This document shows, one piece after another, positions 48,163 through 57,556 of a DNA stretch of 64,000 nucleotides. Under the pieces are notes generated by a model. It did no database searches, had not been told where the DNA came from, and saw only the letters and a list, made by a program, of their open reading frames with translations. This DNA comes from CAZYFH01 sp965197395. GTDB taxonomy: Bacteria > Acidobacteriota > Vicinamibacteria > Vicinamibacterales > UBA8438. The stretch is from contig CBDANB010000003.1 in NCBI GenBank assembly GCA_965197395.1, positions 124,001 through 188,000 on the forward strand. The letters run 5' to 3'. How positions within the stretch are numbered: the stretch's first letter is position 1; each line of letters starts with the position of its first letter. The translations under genes were made by a program, and so were the position numbers.

Positions 48163-50712
48163 CTACTTCGTCACGACGCTCACGAGCTTGCGCGAAACGA
48201 CGACCACGCGCGTGACGTCCTTGCCCGACGTGTGCGCCTGGACCTGCGGATGCTCGAGCGCGAGCGCGCGGAGATCCGCCTCCGAAATCTCCGCTCCGAC
48301 AGCCAACCGCGCACGCACCTTCCCATTCACCTGCACGGGCAGCACGAGCTCTTCGGCCCGAGCCACGGTGGGGTCGAACGTGGGCCACCCGGCGGCCTCG
48401 ACACCATCGGTGTGCCCGATGGCCTCCCACAGCTCCTCGGCAAGGTGCGGCGTAAACGGCGACAACATCACGATCAACGCCTCCACGGCTTCCTTGACGA
48501 CCCACAGGCTTGACGCCGGCACCGATGCATCCGCCGCGCCACCGTCCGCGAAGGGCCCAAGCCGGGTGCGCTCACAGAAGCCGTATGTGTCGTTGACCAG
48601 CTCCATAAGGGCCGAGACCGCGGTGTTGAGATGCACGCGTGGGTCGATATCGGCCGACACGCGGTTGATGGTGTCGTGCGTTTTTCGTCGGAGGGCGCGT
48701 TCGGTGTCGCTCCACTCGCTTGCTGCCGGCGCCCCGTCGTGTCCGGCCGCGAACGCCGCGGCGAACGGTGCCACCAGTCGCCACACGCGTCCGAGAAACC
48801 TCGCGCTGCCCTCGAGGCCCGCATCGGTCCACTCGATTTCCTTCTCGGGCGGGGCGACGAACATCTCGTAGAGACGCAGCGCGTCCGCGCCATACCGGGC
48901 GGTCATGTCGTCGGGGTCGACCACGTTGCCCTTCGACTTCGACATGACCGTGCCGCCCCGGAGCACCATGCCCTGCGTCAGCAGGCGGGTGAACGGCTCG
49001 TCGTGGTCGACGAGACCGAGGTCGCGAACGACCTTGCAGAAGAACCGGGAATAGATCAGATGCAGGATCGCATGTTCCACGCCACCGCTGTAGAAGTCGA
49101 TGGGCGCCCAGTAGTTCACCTTCGCGGCGTCGAACGGTGCGTCGTCATTGTGGGGGTCGCAGTAGCGGTAGAAGTACCACGACGAGTCAACAAAGGTATC
49201 CATTGTGTCGGTCTCGCGGCGCGCGGGTCCGCCGCAGACCAGGCACGTCGTCTGGACGAACTCGGGTACCTGGGCCAACGGCGAGTCGCCACGACCGGTA
49301 AACGCTTCGACGTGCGGTAGCTCGACGGGGAGCTGATCGTACGGCACGGGTACCGTGCCGCACCCGTCGCAGTAGACGATCGGGATCGGCGTGCCCCAGT
49401 ACCGCTGGCGCGAGACGCCCCAGTCCTTGAGCCGGTACTGCACCTCGGCGTGGCCGAAACCGCCCGCGTCCGCGGCCCGGGTCATGGTCGCTATCGCCTC
49501 CCGGCTCGACAGGCCCGAGAACTCTCCCGACTCGACCAATGTCCCGGGTTCGGTCGAGGCAGCGTCGAGCGCCTCCCCCGACAGCGGAGCCACATCGGGC
49601 GGCTGAATCGCGACGTGGATCGGCAACGCGTACTTGCGCGCGAACTCGAAATCCCGCTGGTCGTGTGCCGGGACCGCCATGATGGCGCCCGTGCCGTACT
49701 CGGCGAGCACGAAGTTGGCGATCCAGATGGGCACTGCCTGACCCGTGAACGGGTTGACCGCCTGGCGCGCGGTATCAAACCCCTCCTTGTCGAGCTCTCC
49801 CGTCAGGCGGGCCGTGCGGTCGACCGCGCGGAACCGTCTCACACGCTCCCGAAAGGCCTCGCTGTCCGGGCTCTCGTCCGTCAGGCGGTCAACCCACGGG
49901 TGCTCCGGCGCCAGGAGCACGAACGTCGCGCCGAAGATCGTGTCGATCCGGGTGGTGAATACTTCGATAGCCTCGTCCGACGTGGGAGCGGACTCGCCGG
50001 CAGCCACGACCGGGAACCGCACCAGGGCGCCCTCCGAGCGCCCGATCCAGTTCCGCTGCATCGTCAGGACCTTCGCGGGCCACTGATCCAATTGTTCCGT
50101 GCGCTCGAGCAACTCGTCCGCGTATCGCGTGATGCGGAGGAACCACTGCTCGAGGTCGCGTGTCTCCACGTCGGTGCCGCACCGCCAGCAGCCTCCATCG
50201 ACCACCTGCTCGTTGGCCAGCACGGTCTGACAGCTCGGGCACCAGTTGACGGACGACCGCTTGCGATACGCCAGGTCCCGTTCGTACATCTTCAGGAACA
50301 GCCACTGGTTCCACTTGTAGTACGCCGGGTCACACGTGGCGAACTCCCGGTCCCAGGCGTAGCTGATGCCGAGGCGCTGCAGCTGGTCCTTCATGTGCGC
50401 GATGTTGGCGCGTGTCCAGGTCTCGGGATGGGTGCGGTGCTGGATCGCCGCGTTCTCGGCCGGCATCCCGAACGCGTCCCACCCGAACGGATGAAGCACG
50501 TTGTAGCCCCGCATACGTTTGGTGCGGGCCACGACGTCCCCGATCATGTAGTTGCGCACGTGGCCCACGTGGGCGTGACCCGACGGATACGCGAACATGA
50601 CCAGGCAGTAGAACTTCGGGCGGGACGAGCCCTCGTCGACCTCAAAGGCGCGGCGATCCGCCCACCGCTGCTGCCACTTCCGCTCGATGGCCTGGGGATC
50701 GTAATCGCGCAC
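48163..50712 (-). CDS. leuS: Leucine--tRNA ligase
   Basis: An 849-residue class I synthetase. HIGH motif region MFAYPSGHAHVGHVRNYMIG, then YNVLHPFGWDAFGMPAENAA; a CP1 editing domain (about 220-420); zinc-like CPSCQTVLANEQVVDG and CWRC; KMSKS-type VMSKSKGNVVDPDDM; C-terminal anticodon-binding helices. Normal bacterial length. It lies 57 bp downstream of the HDAC-like gene and 22 bp upstream of lptE. Confidence 0.97.
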   Translation of the reverse strand: MRDYDPQAIERKWQQRWADRRAFEVDEGSSRPKFYCLVMFAYPSGHAHVGHVRNYMIGDVVARTKRMRGYNVLHPFGWDAFGMPAENAAIQHRTHPETWTRANIAHMKDQLQRLGISYAWDREFATCDPAYYKWNQWLFLKMYERDLAYRKRSSVNWCPSCQTVLANEQVVDGGCWRCGTDVETRDLEQWFLRITRYADELLERTEQLDQWPAKVLTMQRNWIGRSEGALVRFPVVAAGESAPTSDEAIEVFTTRIDTIFGATFVLLAPEHPWVDRLTDESPDSEAFRERVRRFRAVDRTARLTGELDKEGFDTARQAVNPFTGQAVPIWIANFVLAEYGTGAIMAVPAHDQRDFEFARKYALPIHVAIQPPDVAPLSGEALDAASTEPGTLVESGEFSGLSSREAIATMTRAADAGGFGHAEVQYRLKDWGVSRQRYWGTPIPIVYCDGCGTVPVPYDQLPVELPHVEAFTGRGDSPLAQVPEFVQTTCLVCGGPARRETDTMDTFVDSSWYFYRYCDPHNDDAPFDAAKVNYWAPIDFYSGGVEHAILHLIYSRFFCKVVRDLGLVDHDEPFTRLLTQGMVLRGGTVMSKSKGNVVDPDDMTARYGADALRLYEMFVAPPEKEIEWTDAGLEGSARFLGRVWRLVAPFAAAFAAGHDGAPAASEWSDTERALRRKTHDTINRVSADIDPRVHLNTAVSALMELVNDTYGFCERTRLGPFADGGAADASVPASSLWVVKEAVEALIVMLSPFTPHLAEELWEAIGHTDGVEAAGWPTFDPTVARAEELVLPVQVNGKVRARLAVGAEISEADLRALALEHPQVQAHTSGKDVTRVVVVSRKLVSVVTK

Positions 50713-50769
50713 GAAAGGCTGGAAAGATGACCGGGGTTGCGACCGCCGCCGACGCAGATCTCGTGACCG

Positions 50770-51813
50770 CTATCCGGTTACTAGTGTACGCCAAAACGGG
50801 CGGAGCGCGGGTCGCACGGCGGCGAGCGCGACGTCCGCCACCGGCGTCGGTCCCGCGACCGCCGGCACGTCCGCGGGCGACGACTCGGACACCACTCGCA
50901 GCGTGGCGTCCAGACACGCCTCGAGCGCCGGTAGGTCGTAGCCACCCTCCGTCACCACGGCCAGGCGACCCCGGCAGCAGCGATCGACGACGGCGCGTAG
51001 CCGCCGGGTCATCGTCGCAAAGCCCGTCGTCGAGACACGCATCCCACCGAGCGGGTCATCGGCGTGTGCGTCGTAGCCGGCGGAGAGCAGAAGCACCTCG
51101 GGATCGAACGCGGTCAGCACGGGCACCGCGACCTCGCGAAACACCAGATCGAGGTCCGCGTCACCGGCGCCCTCCCCGAACGGAACATTGACCGTGAAGC
51201 CGGCCGCGTCGCCGCGCCCCACCTCAGCGGCGGCGCCGGTCCCCGGATAGAACGGGTACTGATGTGTCGAGAGATACAACACCCGGGCATCGTCGTAGAA
51301 GATCCACTGCGTCCCATTGCCGTGATGCACGTCGTAGTCGACGATCGCCACCCGCGTCACTCCGCTGGCCAGCGCATGCGCCGCGGCGACCGCCGCGTTG
51401 TTGTAGAGACAGAAGCCCATCGCCCGTCCCCGCTCGGCGTGGTGCCCCGGCGGACGGACGAGGGCCACCGCCGGCGCATCGTGGTCCAGCGCGTGATCGA
51501 TCGCCGCCATGGCCGCGCCGGCCGCCAGCCGGGCAACCGCCTCGGAATCGGGCGACGCATAGGTATCCGCGTCGAGTCGTACCCGTTCCCCCGCCGTCGC
51601 AACGATCGCATCGACATAGCGCGGGTCATGCACGCGAAGCAGCGCCTCGGTCGGCGCGGGGGTGGGCGTCGCGACGCGACCGCCGGCGGCGCGCCAGCGC
51701 GAAGCCACCCGCGACAGGACCTCCGCCCGGGCCGGCTGCTCTGGGTGCCCAGGGGGGGTTGCGTGGTCGACGAAGCGGTCTGAGGAGATCACCAAGACGT
51801 CGGTCGCGTCCAC
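50770..51813 (-). CDS. Histone deacetylase-family (acetoin utilisation-like) amidohydrolase
   Basis: A 347-residue zinc enzyme of the arginase/HDAC fold: VDHATPPGHPEQPARAEVLS, RPPGHHAERGRAMGFCLYNN (tandem histidines), VAIVDYDVHHGNGTQWIFYD (metal D and H), LLLSAGYDAHADDPLGGMRV (metal D) and VVTEGGYDLPALEACLD (catalytic tyrosine in GGY). It probably deacetylates lysine or a small acetylated amine; the substrate cannot be inferred. It sits 16 bp after the DUF374 acyltransferase gene. Confidence 0.92.
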   Translation of the reverse strand: MDATDVLVISSDRFVDHATPPGHPEQPARAEVLSRVASRWRAAGGRVATPTPAPTEALLRVHDPRYVDAIVATAGERVRLDADTYASPDSEAVARLAAGAAMAAIDHALDHDAPAVALVRPPGHHAERGRAMGFCLYNNAAVAAAHALASGVTRVAIVDYDVHHGNGTQWIFYDDARVLYLSTHQYPFYPGTGAAAEVGRGDAAGFTVNVPFGEGAGDADLDLVFREVAVPVLTAFDPEVLLLSAGYDAHADDPLGGMRVSTTGFATMTRRLRAVVDRCCRGRLAVVTEGGYDLPALEACLDATLRVVSESSPADVPAVAGPTPVADVALAAVRPALRPFWRTLVTG

Positions 51814-51829
51814 GATCCACCTCGCGTGG

Positions 51830-52516
51830 TCAGCGCGGCTCGAGCATCGCCGCCGAGCGCTGCTGCGCCCGCAGGAGCGCCTGCTCGAGCGCGACGCGCT
51901 TCGCTTCCAGCACGTCGTCGCCGGCGCCAGGCGGCACCAGGATCGGCTCCTCGACGGCGATTGCGGCGCGAGCGTACGGTTTCGGCACCTGGGTACGGTC
52001 CCAGCTTCGCGCCTCCCAGTACCGGTCGGCCTCGATGTGAAACGGGAGCATCGGGTTCCCGGTCAGTCCCGCCAGCCACACGGCTCCCGGCTGAACCGAC
52101 CCCGCCGGCCCTCGCGGACCATCGACGGTAAAGGCGGCGGGTCGTCCGGAGCGCATGTGACGCCGGAGCTGCGCCAGTGCGCGTCGGCCGCCGCGCGACG
52201 TCGAGCCCCGCGCGGTCGCATATCCGAACCGCTCGATGATCTGAGCGATCCACTCGCCGTCAAAGTTCGCGCTCGTCATCACGACGATGCCTCGCCGTCG
52301 CCAGAAATATGTAGCCGGCAGAATGCGGCCGTGCCAGAACGCAAAAATGGGCTGGTGACCGTCGCGACAGACCGCCTCGTAGTGGGCATAGCCGTCGATC
52401 GACCATCGCAGCGTCCGCCCGATCGCCGCGATGACGGGATAGGCGAGGGCCGCGATCGCCGACGCGCGCGCGCGCTGGCCGCGCGTCAAGGCCGCCGGTG
52501 CAGCCTTCGACGTCAC
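51830..52516 (-). CDS. DUF374 lysophospholipid acyltransferase-like protein
   Basis: GTG 52516 overlaps the ETF-QO stop (GTGA) and gives 228 residues. A membrane-proximal N-terminal helix (ASAIAALAYPVIAAIGRTLR) precedes IFAFWHGRILPATYFWRRRG, MTSANFDGEWIAQIIERFGY, RGSTSRGGRRALAQLRRHMR, AFTVDGPRGPAGSVQPGAVW. These are the H-x-x-x-x-like and VDGPRGP motifs of DUF374 proteins, relatives of LpxL/PlsC acyltransferases acting on lipid A or phospholipid at the inner membrane. The acceptor lipid is unknown. Confidence 0.88.
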   Translation of the reverse strand: MTSKAAPAALTRGQRARASAIAALAYPVIAAIGRTLRWSIDGYAHYEAVCRDGHQPIFAFWHGRILPATYFWRRRGIVVMTSANFDGEWIAQIIERFGYATARGSTSRGGRRALAQLRRHMRSGRPAAFTVDGPRGPAGSVQPGAVWLAGLTGNPMLPFHIEADRYWEARSWDRTQVPKPYARAAIAVEEPILVPPGAGDDVLEAKRVALEQALLRAQQRSAAMLEPR

Positions 52517-54171
52517 ATGCCTTCGTAGTGCGGCCCGCCGCCGCCCTCGGGTGGCACCCAATCGATGAGCTGATACGGGTCCATGATGTCGCACGTCTTG
52601 CAGTGCACGCAGTTCGAGGCGTTGATGTGCAACCGCTTCCCGGGGCCGCCGTCCGCGTCGACGATCTCGTACACATTGGCCGGGCAAAAACGGGTACACG
52701 GGTTCTGGTACTCCTCGAGGCATCGCGTGCGACAGATATCCGTGTCGTGCACGATCAGGTGGGACGGCTGATCCTCATCGTGGCGGGTGCCGGAGTAATG
52801 CACGTTGGTCAGCTTGTCGAACGTCAGCTTGCGGTCGACGGGCGCCGGCGGCGGAACAACCGGCGCGCCATCGCCGAAATAGCGCAGAAGCGACCACATC
52901 CGCTCGTGCCCCGCGTGCGTGGGCATCGGGTCGCGGAACCACCAGCCACGGGTGACGAGCGAGAGTGCGGCATACGCCACCCCGGGGATGAGCCCGTGCC
53001 CAAAGGCCTGATGCACGTTGCGGACCGGATACAGCTCGCGTTTGATCGGCCCCGCCGCGACCAGACTCGCGTAACGCCCCAGCCGATCCGCTGACGGGTC
53101 TCCGGCACGGATCGCCTCGAACGCCGTCTCGGCGGCGCACATCCCGCTCCACATCGCGAGGTGGATGCCCTTGAGTCGCATCGAGTTGAGAAACCCGGCC
53201 GCGTCACCGACCACCAGCGCCCCGTCGACGTGGCACCGCGGGATGGCATGCCACCCGCCCTCGGGCAACGCCTTGGCGCCGTACCGCACCATCTGCCCAT
53301 CGGCCAGCAGCGGCGCCACGATCGGATGTCGCTTGAAGCGCTGGAACGCGTCGTGCGGATCGAAGAGCGGGTTGCGGTAGTCGAGGCCGGCGACGAATCC
53401 GACAGCCACCCGGCCCTCAGGCAGCGCGTAGATAAACCCCCCACCGAACTCCTCGAATCGCAGCGGGTAGCCCAACGTGTGCAGTACGGTCCCCGCCGCC
53501 AACCGGTCCGGCGGCACCTCCCACAGCTCCTTGATGCCGATGGCGTAGACCTGCGGCAGACGCCCATCATCGAGCGCGAACCGTCGCACCAGCGTCTTCG
53601 TCAGATTGCCGCGCACCCCGTCCGCCAGCACCGTCACCGACGCCCGTATGTCGACGCCCGGTTCGAACGTCGACTTGCGCTCGCCATCCCGGCCGATCCC
53701 GCGGTCACCGGTCCGCACCCCGACCACACGGTCGCCGTCGTAGAGCAGCTCGGCGCCGGCGAACCCCGGAAACACATCGACGCCGACCGACTCGACCTGC
53801 TCGGTCAGCCACTTGGCGAGGCGGTTGATCGACACGACATAGCAGCCGTGGTTGCGCAGCGGCGGCGGGGTGAAGGGGGAACGGATCCGGCCGCGCTCGG
53901 TGAGGAGGTAGAGTCGGTCGCCGGTCACCGGAACATCGAGCGGGGCGCCGCGCTCGCGCCAGTCCGGGATCAACTCGACGAGCGCCGAGGCGTCGAGGAC
54001 GGCGCCCGACAGCATGTGGGCGCCAGCCTCCCTCGCCTTTTCGAGGACGGCCACCGTCAGCGGGTCACCGCCGCGCTCTTTCTGGAGCGTTGCCAGGCGG
54101 TAGGCGGCCGCCAGACCGGCGGGGCCGCCACCTACGATGACGACGTCGACGTCGAGTGTCTCGCGATCCAG
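52513..54171 (-). CDS. Electron transfer flavoprotein:quinone oxidoreductase
   Basis: Transfers electrons from ETF to membrane quinone. The frame contains the FAD motif VVIVGGGPAGLAAAYRLA near its start, which requires translation to begin upstream of the first GTG (54054). The only option in the open frame is CTG 54171, one base after the etfA stop and preceded by GGGGGAG; this gives 552 residues, the expected length. Further features are HMLSGAVLDASALVELIPDW, GDAAGFLNSMRLKGIHLAMW, and a C-terminal 4Fe-4S ferredoxin-like region with CTRFCPANVYE and NCVHCKTCDIMDP. The nonstandard start is inference. Confidence 0.92.
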   Translation of the reverse strand: MDRETLDVDVVIVGGGPAGLAAAYRLATLQKERGGDPLTVAVLEKAREAGAHMLSGAVLDASALVELIPDWRERGAPLDVPVTGDRLYLLTERGRIRSPFTPPPLRNHGCYVVSINRLAKWLTEQVESVGVDVFPGFAGAELLYDGDRVVGVRTGDRGIGRDGERKSTFEPGVDIRASVTVLADGVRGNLTKTLVRRFALDDGRLPQVYAIGIKELWEVPPDRLAAGTVLHTLGYPLRFEEFGGGFIYALPEGRVAVGFVAGLDYRNPLFDPHDAFQRFKRHPIVAPLLADGQMVRYGAKALPEGGWHAIPRCHVDGALVVGDAAGFLNSMRLKGIHLAMWSGMCAAETAFEAIRAGDPSADRLGRYASLVAAGPIKRELYPVRNVHQAFGHGLIPGVAYAALSLVTRGWWFRDPMPTHAGHERMWSLLRYFGDGAPVVPPPAPVDRKLTFDKLTNVHYSGTRHDEDQPSHLIVHDTDICRTRCLEEYQNPCTRFCPANVYEIVDADGGPGKRLHINASNCVHCKTCDIMDPYQLIDWVPPEGGGGPHYEGM

Positions 54172-54172
54172 C

Positions 54173-55132
54173 TCACTCCCCCAGCGCCGTCACGAGGGCC
54201 GGCACGACCTCGAACAGATCGCCCACGATCCCGTAGTCGGCGACTTCGAAGATCGGCGCGTCGGCATCCTTGTTGATTGCGACGATCGTCCGCGATCCCT
54301 TCATCCCCACCAGATGCTGGATCGCACCTGAAATGCCGAGCGCCAGGTAGAGCTTTGGAGCAACGGTCTGTCCCGAGCTGCCGACCTGCCGGTCCATCGG
54401 AAGCCAGCCGGAATCGCAAATCGGACGCGAGGCGGCCAGCTCCGCGCCCAGCGCCTTGGCGAGCTCCTGCGCGAGCGGAAGGTGCTCCTGTCCCTTGATG
54501 CCGCGACCCACGGCCACGATGCGTTCCGCTTGCGTGAGGTCGACCGCTTGCTTGGCCTCCTTGAACGGCTCGCCCGGACGCTGGCGAATGGAGGCCGCAT
54601 CGATGGTCACGGCGATCGCGCGGGTCGCAGCCGGACTCGTGCCACGCGCCGCGGCATCCGCCCGGTACGACCCGATCTGAAAACTGGCGAAGTGAGGCGG
54701 CGGTCCCACGGGCGCGACGTCCGCGACGAACTTGCCTTGGAACATCGGACGCACGAACGCCACTCCCCCATCGCGGGACTTCGCGCCGATGCAATCCGTC
54801 ATCAGCGTGCGTTCGAGGCGTGCGGCCAGCGCGGGCGCGTAGTCGCGCGTCTGATACGTGTGAGGAAACAGCACGAGGCTGGGTTGCACCTGCTCGACGA
54901 CTTGCGCGAGCGCGCCGACGAAGCCGTCGGGGGTGTACGGCTCGAGCGCCGCGTCCTCGACGGCGAGCACCTCAGCGACGTCGGCCGCGGCCAGCGCCTC
55001 GACACTGGACCCGACGTTCGCGCCGGCCACGGCGACCGAGAGCGGCCCGTCGAGGGCCTGGCCGGCGGCAATGGTCTCCCAGGTCACCGGGTTCAGCGTG
55101 CCGGCGCGCTGCTCAGCGAGCACGAGGATCAT
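54173..55132 (-). CDS. etfA: Electron transfer flavoprotein alpha subunit
   Basis: ATG 55132 gives 319 residues (the longer frame has no support). N-terminal LVLAEQRAGTLNPVTWETIA, EYAPALAARLE-type core (RDYAPALAARLERTLMTDCI) and the C-terminal FAD-binding signature: LYLALGISGAIQHLVGMKGS, TIVAINKDADAPIFEVADYG and IVGDLFEVVPALV. It forms a heterodimer with EtfB and passes electrons from acyl-CoA and other dehydrogenases to ETF-QO encoded next. Confidence 0.96.
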   Translation of the reverse strand: MILVLAEQRAGTLNPVTWETIAAGQALDGPLSVAVAGANVGSSVEALAAADVAEVLAVEDAALEPYTPDGFVGALAQVVEQVQPSLVLFPHTYQTRDYAPALAARLERTLMTDCIGAKSRDGGVAFVRPMFQGKFVADVAPVGPPPHFASFQIGSYRADAAARGTSPAATRAIAVTIDAASIRQRPGEPFKEAKQAVDLTQAERIVAVGRGIKGQEHLPLAQELAKALGAELAASRPICDSGWLPMDRQVGSSGQTVAPKLYLALGISGAIQHLVGMKGSRTIVAINKDADAPIFEVADYGIVGDLFEVVPALVTALGE

Positions 55133-55205
55133 GACGCTCCTTTGCCGGCGCGACCGGCGGGCGTCGCCGACCATCGTGCCCTCGAGCGGACCTGCGCCTG
55201 GGCTC

Positions 55206-55976
55206 TCACAGTGCGCGCGCCTCCTCGCGCAGCAGACGGACGAGCTCGGCCGCCGCGTCGGCCGGCGCCCCGTCGATAAGATGCGTCTGCTTGCCTTTGC
55301 CGGGGGTGTACATCTCGAGGATCCGGTGCCCGACCGCCGGCGCGGCGCCGGGGGTCACCGTGCGAACATCTTTCTTCTTGGCCGCCATGATGCCCTTCAG
55401 CGTGGCGTAGCGCAGCTGGTTGATCCCGCTCTGGATCGTCAGAAGCGCCGGTGTCGGCATCGAGACCCACTGGAACCATCCGCCCTCGAGCTCGCGCTTC
55501 ACTCGAATCTGACCCGCGCCCTCGCCGACCGCCTCCACATCCATGATGATGGTCGCGTGCGGCAACCCCAGCAACTCGGCGAGCACAACCCCGGTCTGCC
55601 CGAATCCCTGGTCATCGGACTGGAGACCCGTGAGCACGAGATCGAAGGACTCGGAACGGATGGCGGCGGCGAGCGCACCCGCGACCACTCCGGCGTCGGC
55701 CGCCGCCAGCTCGGCACTGTCGACGTGAATGGCTCGGTCGGCGCCGCGCGCCAACGCTTCCCGTATCACCTGCCCCACGCGCGCGGGGCCCGCCGAGCAG
55801 ACCACCACCTCCCCACCATGGCGCTCCTTGAGGCGGAGCGCTTCCTCGAGCGCGTAGGCGTCCGGCTCGTTCATCTCGAAGCTCGCGTCGTGGTCGCGAA
55901 CCCACGTCGCCCCGGCATCCGCGCGGAGCGGCCAGTCCCGTGTGACGACTTGCTTGATGCAGACAGCGATATTCAT
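55206..55976 (-). CDS. etfB: Electron transfer flavoprotein beta subunit
   Basis: A 256-residue AMP-binding subunit: MNIAVCIKQVVTRDWPLRAD, NEPDAYALEEALRLKERHGG, the fold GLQSDDQGFGQTGVVLAELL, and VKRELEGGWFQWVSMPTPAL, LTIQSGINQLRYATLKGIMA with AKKKDV. Gene order etfB-etfA-ETF-QO on one strand is a complete electron bridge to quinone, usually serving fatty-acid or amino-acid oxidation. Confidence 0.96.
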   Translation of the reverse strand: MNIAVCIKQVVTRDWPLRADAGATWVRDHDASFEMNEPDAYALEEALRLKERHGGEVVVCSAGPARVGQVIREALARGADRAIHVDSAELAAADAGVVAGALAAAIRSESFDLVLTGLQSDDQGFGQTGVVLAELLGLPHATIIMDVEAVGEGAGQIRVKRELEGGWFQWVSMPTPALLTIQSGINQLRYATLKGIMAAKKKDVRTVTPGAAPAVGHRILEMYTPGKGKQTHLIDGAPADAAAELVRLLREEARAL

Positions 55977-56033
55977 CGTCGGTGGTGGTTCTTGGCCTTC
56001 ACGGCCGGGCGCCTGGCACCGGCCAGGCCGCTG

Positions 56034-57275
56034 TCAGTTCTCGTACCGTTTGAGGAGCAAACTGGCGTTCGTGCCGCCGAACCCAAACGAATTCGACAGC
56101 GCGTAGTCGATCGATAACGACCGTTTCTGATTCGGCACATAGTCGAGGTCGCAATCGGGGTCCGGGGTTTCGAGATTGATAGTCGGTGGCACCACCTGGT
56201 CCCGCACCGCCAACGCGGTAATCCCCGCTTCCAATCCGCCCGCGGCACCGAGCAGGTGCCCGGTCATGGATTTCGTGGAGGAGATGGCCACCGTCGACGC
56301 ATGCGGACCGAAACAGTTCTTGATCGCCAGGGTTTCGAGCCGGTCGTTGTAGAGCGTCGAGGTCCCGTGCGCATTGATGTAGTCGACCTTGGACGGCTCG
56401 ACCCCGGCCTGCGCGATCGCCGCGCGCATGACCCGCACCGCACCCTCGCCATCTTCCGCCGGTGCGGTCACGTGAAACGCATCGGCCGACATACCGTATC
56501 CGACGAGCTCAGCGTAAATCGATGCGTCGCGCAGGCGAGCGCGCTCGAGCTCCTCGAGAATGACGACGCCGGATCCCTCGCCGATGATGAACCCGTCGCG
56601 GTCGAGGTCGAACGGTCGGCTGGCGCGCTCGGGCTCATCGTTGCGGGTGGACAGCGCGCGCATGGCCGCGAACCCGCCGACCCCCATCGGGGTAATGGCC
56701 GCCTCCGACCCACCGGCGATCATCGCCTCGGCAGCCCCCCGCTTGATCATCTCGAACGCGTCCCCGATGGCATGGGCGGAGGCGGAACAGGCGGTGCACG
56801 TCGCCGAGTTTGGCCCGCGCGCCCCGAATCGAATGGAGACCTGACCGGCGGCCAAATTGATGATGGCCGACGGAATGAAGAACGGTGAGATCTTCCGCGG
56901 TCCGCCCTTGAGGAGCGCCCGATGCTCGCGCTCGATCGTGCTGAATCCGCCGATGCCTGACGCGATGACCACGCCGACCTCAGGCCCCAGCGCCCGATCC
57001 GTCTCGAACCCGGCGTCGCGGACCGCGAACTCGGACGCCGCGATCGCGTACTGGATGAAGACGTCCATTTTCTTGACGTCCTTCTTGCCGACGAACTGCA
57101 GCGGATCAAACGCCTTGACCTCGCCGGCTATCCGCGATGAGAACGCTGACGCATCAAATCGACTGATCTCGCTGATCCCGCTCCGACCAGCGCACACCGC
57201 GTCCCACGTCGGCTGTGTGCCGATCCCCAACGACGACACCAAGCCAACACCGGTCACGACGACCCGCCTCTGCAC
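56034..57275 (-). CDS. fabF: 3-oxoacyl-ACP synthase II
   Basis: A 413-residue condensing enzyme. VVVTGVGLVSSLGIGTQPTW start, catalytic cysteine in SATCTACSASAHAIGDAFEM, first histidine in INAHGTSTLYNDRLETLAIK, second in TKSMTGHLLGAAGGLEAGIT, and end SFGFGGTNASLLLKRYE. It elongates acyl-ACP chains with malonyl-ACP. It closes the plsX-fabD-fabG-acpP-fabF order. Confidence 0.97.
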   Translation of the reverse strand: MQRRVVVTGVGLVSSLGIGTQPTWDAVCAGRSGISEISRFDASAFSSRIAGEVKAFDPLQFVGKKDVKKMDVFIQYAIAASEFAVRDAGFETDRALGPEVGVVIASGIGGFSTIEREHRALLKGGPRKISPFFIPSAIINLAAGQVSIRFGARGPNSATCTACSASAHAIGDAFEMIKRGAAEAMIAGGSEAAITPMGVGGFAAMRALSTRNDEPERASRPFDLDRDGFIIGEGSGVVILEELERARLRDASIYAELVGYGMSADAFHVTAPAEDGEGAVRVMRAAIAQAGVEPSKVDYINAHGTSTLYNDRLETLAIKNCFGPHASTVAISSTKSMTGHLLGAAGGLEAGITALAVRDQVVPPTINLETPDPDCDLDYVPNQKRSLSIDYALSNSFGFGGTNASLLLKRYEN

Positions 57276-57302
57276 CAGCTGTCTCCTCGCCGCTCCGAAC
57301 GC

Positions 57303-57545
57303 CTACCTCTTCTTCTTGGCGTGCGACTGGATATAGTCAACAGCCTCCTTGACGCGAGTAATTTTCTCAGCGTCTTCGTCCGGGATCTCGAGACCGAACT
57401 CCTCCTCGAAGGCCATGACCAGCTCGACTGTGTCGAGCGAGTCGGCACCGAGGTCATCCACGAACGAGGCATCCGGTGTGACCTCTTCCTCATCGACGCC
57501 CAACTGCTCGACGATGATCCCCTTGATTTTGTCAGCAACCGCCAT
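57303..57545 (-). CDS. acpP: Acyl carrier protein
   Basis: An 80-residue acidic helical protein with VEQLGVDEEEVTPDASFVDD and the phosphopantetheine serine in LGADSLDTVELVMAFEEEFG. The tail is unusually basic (HAKKKR). Carries the growing acyl chain for FabD, FabG, FabF and PlsX. Confidence 0.98.
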   Translation of the reverse strand: MAVADKIKGIIVEQLGVDEEEVTPDASFVDDLGADSLDTVELVMAFEEEFGLEIPDEDAEKITRVKEAVDYIQSHAKKKR

Positions 57546-57556
57546 TCAGGAGCCTC

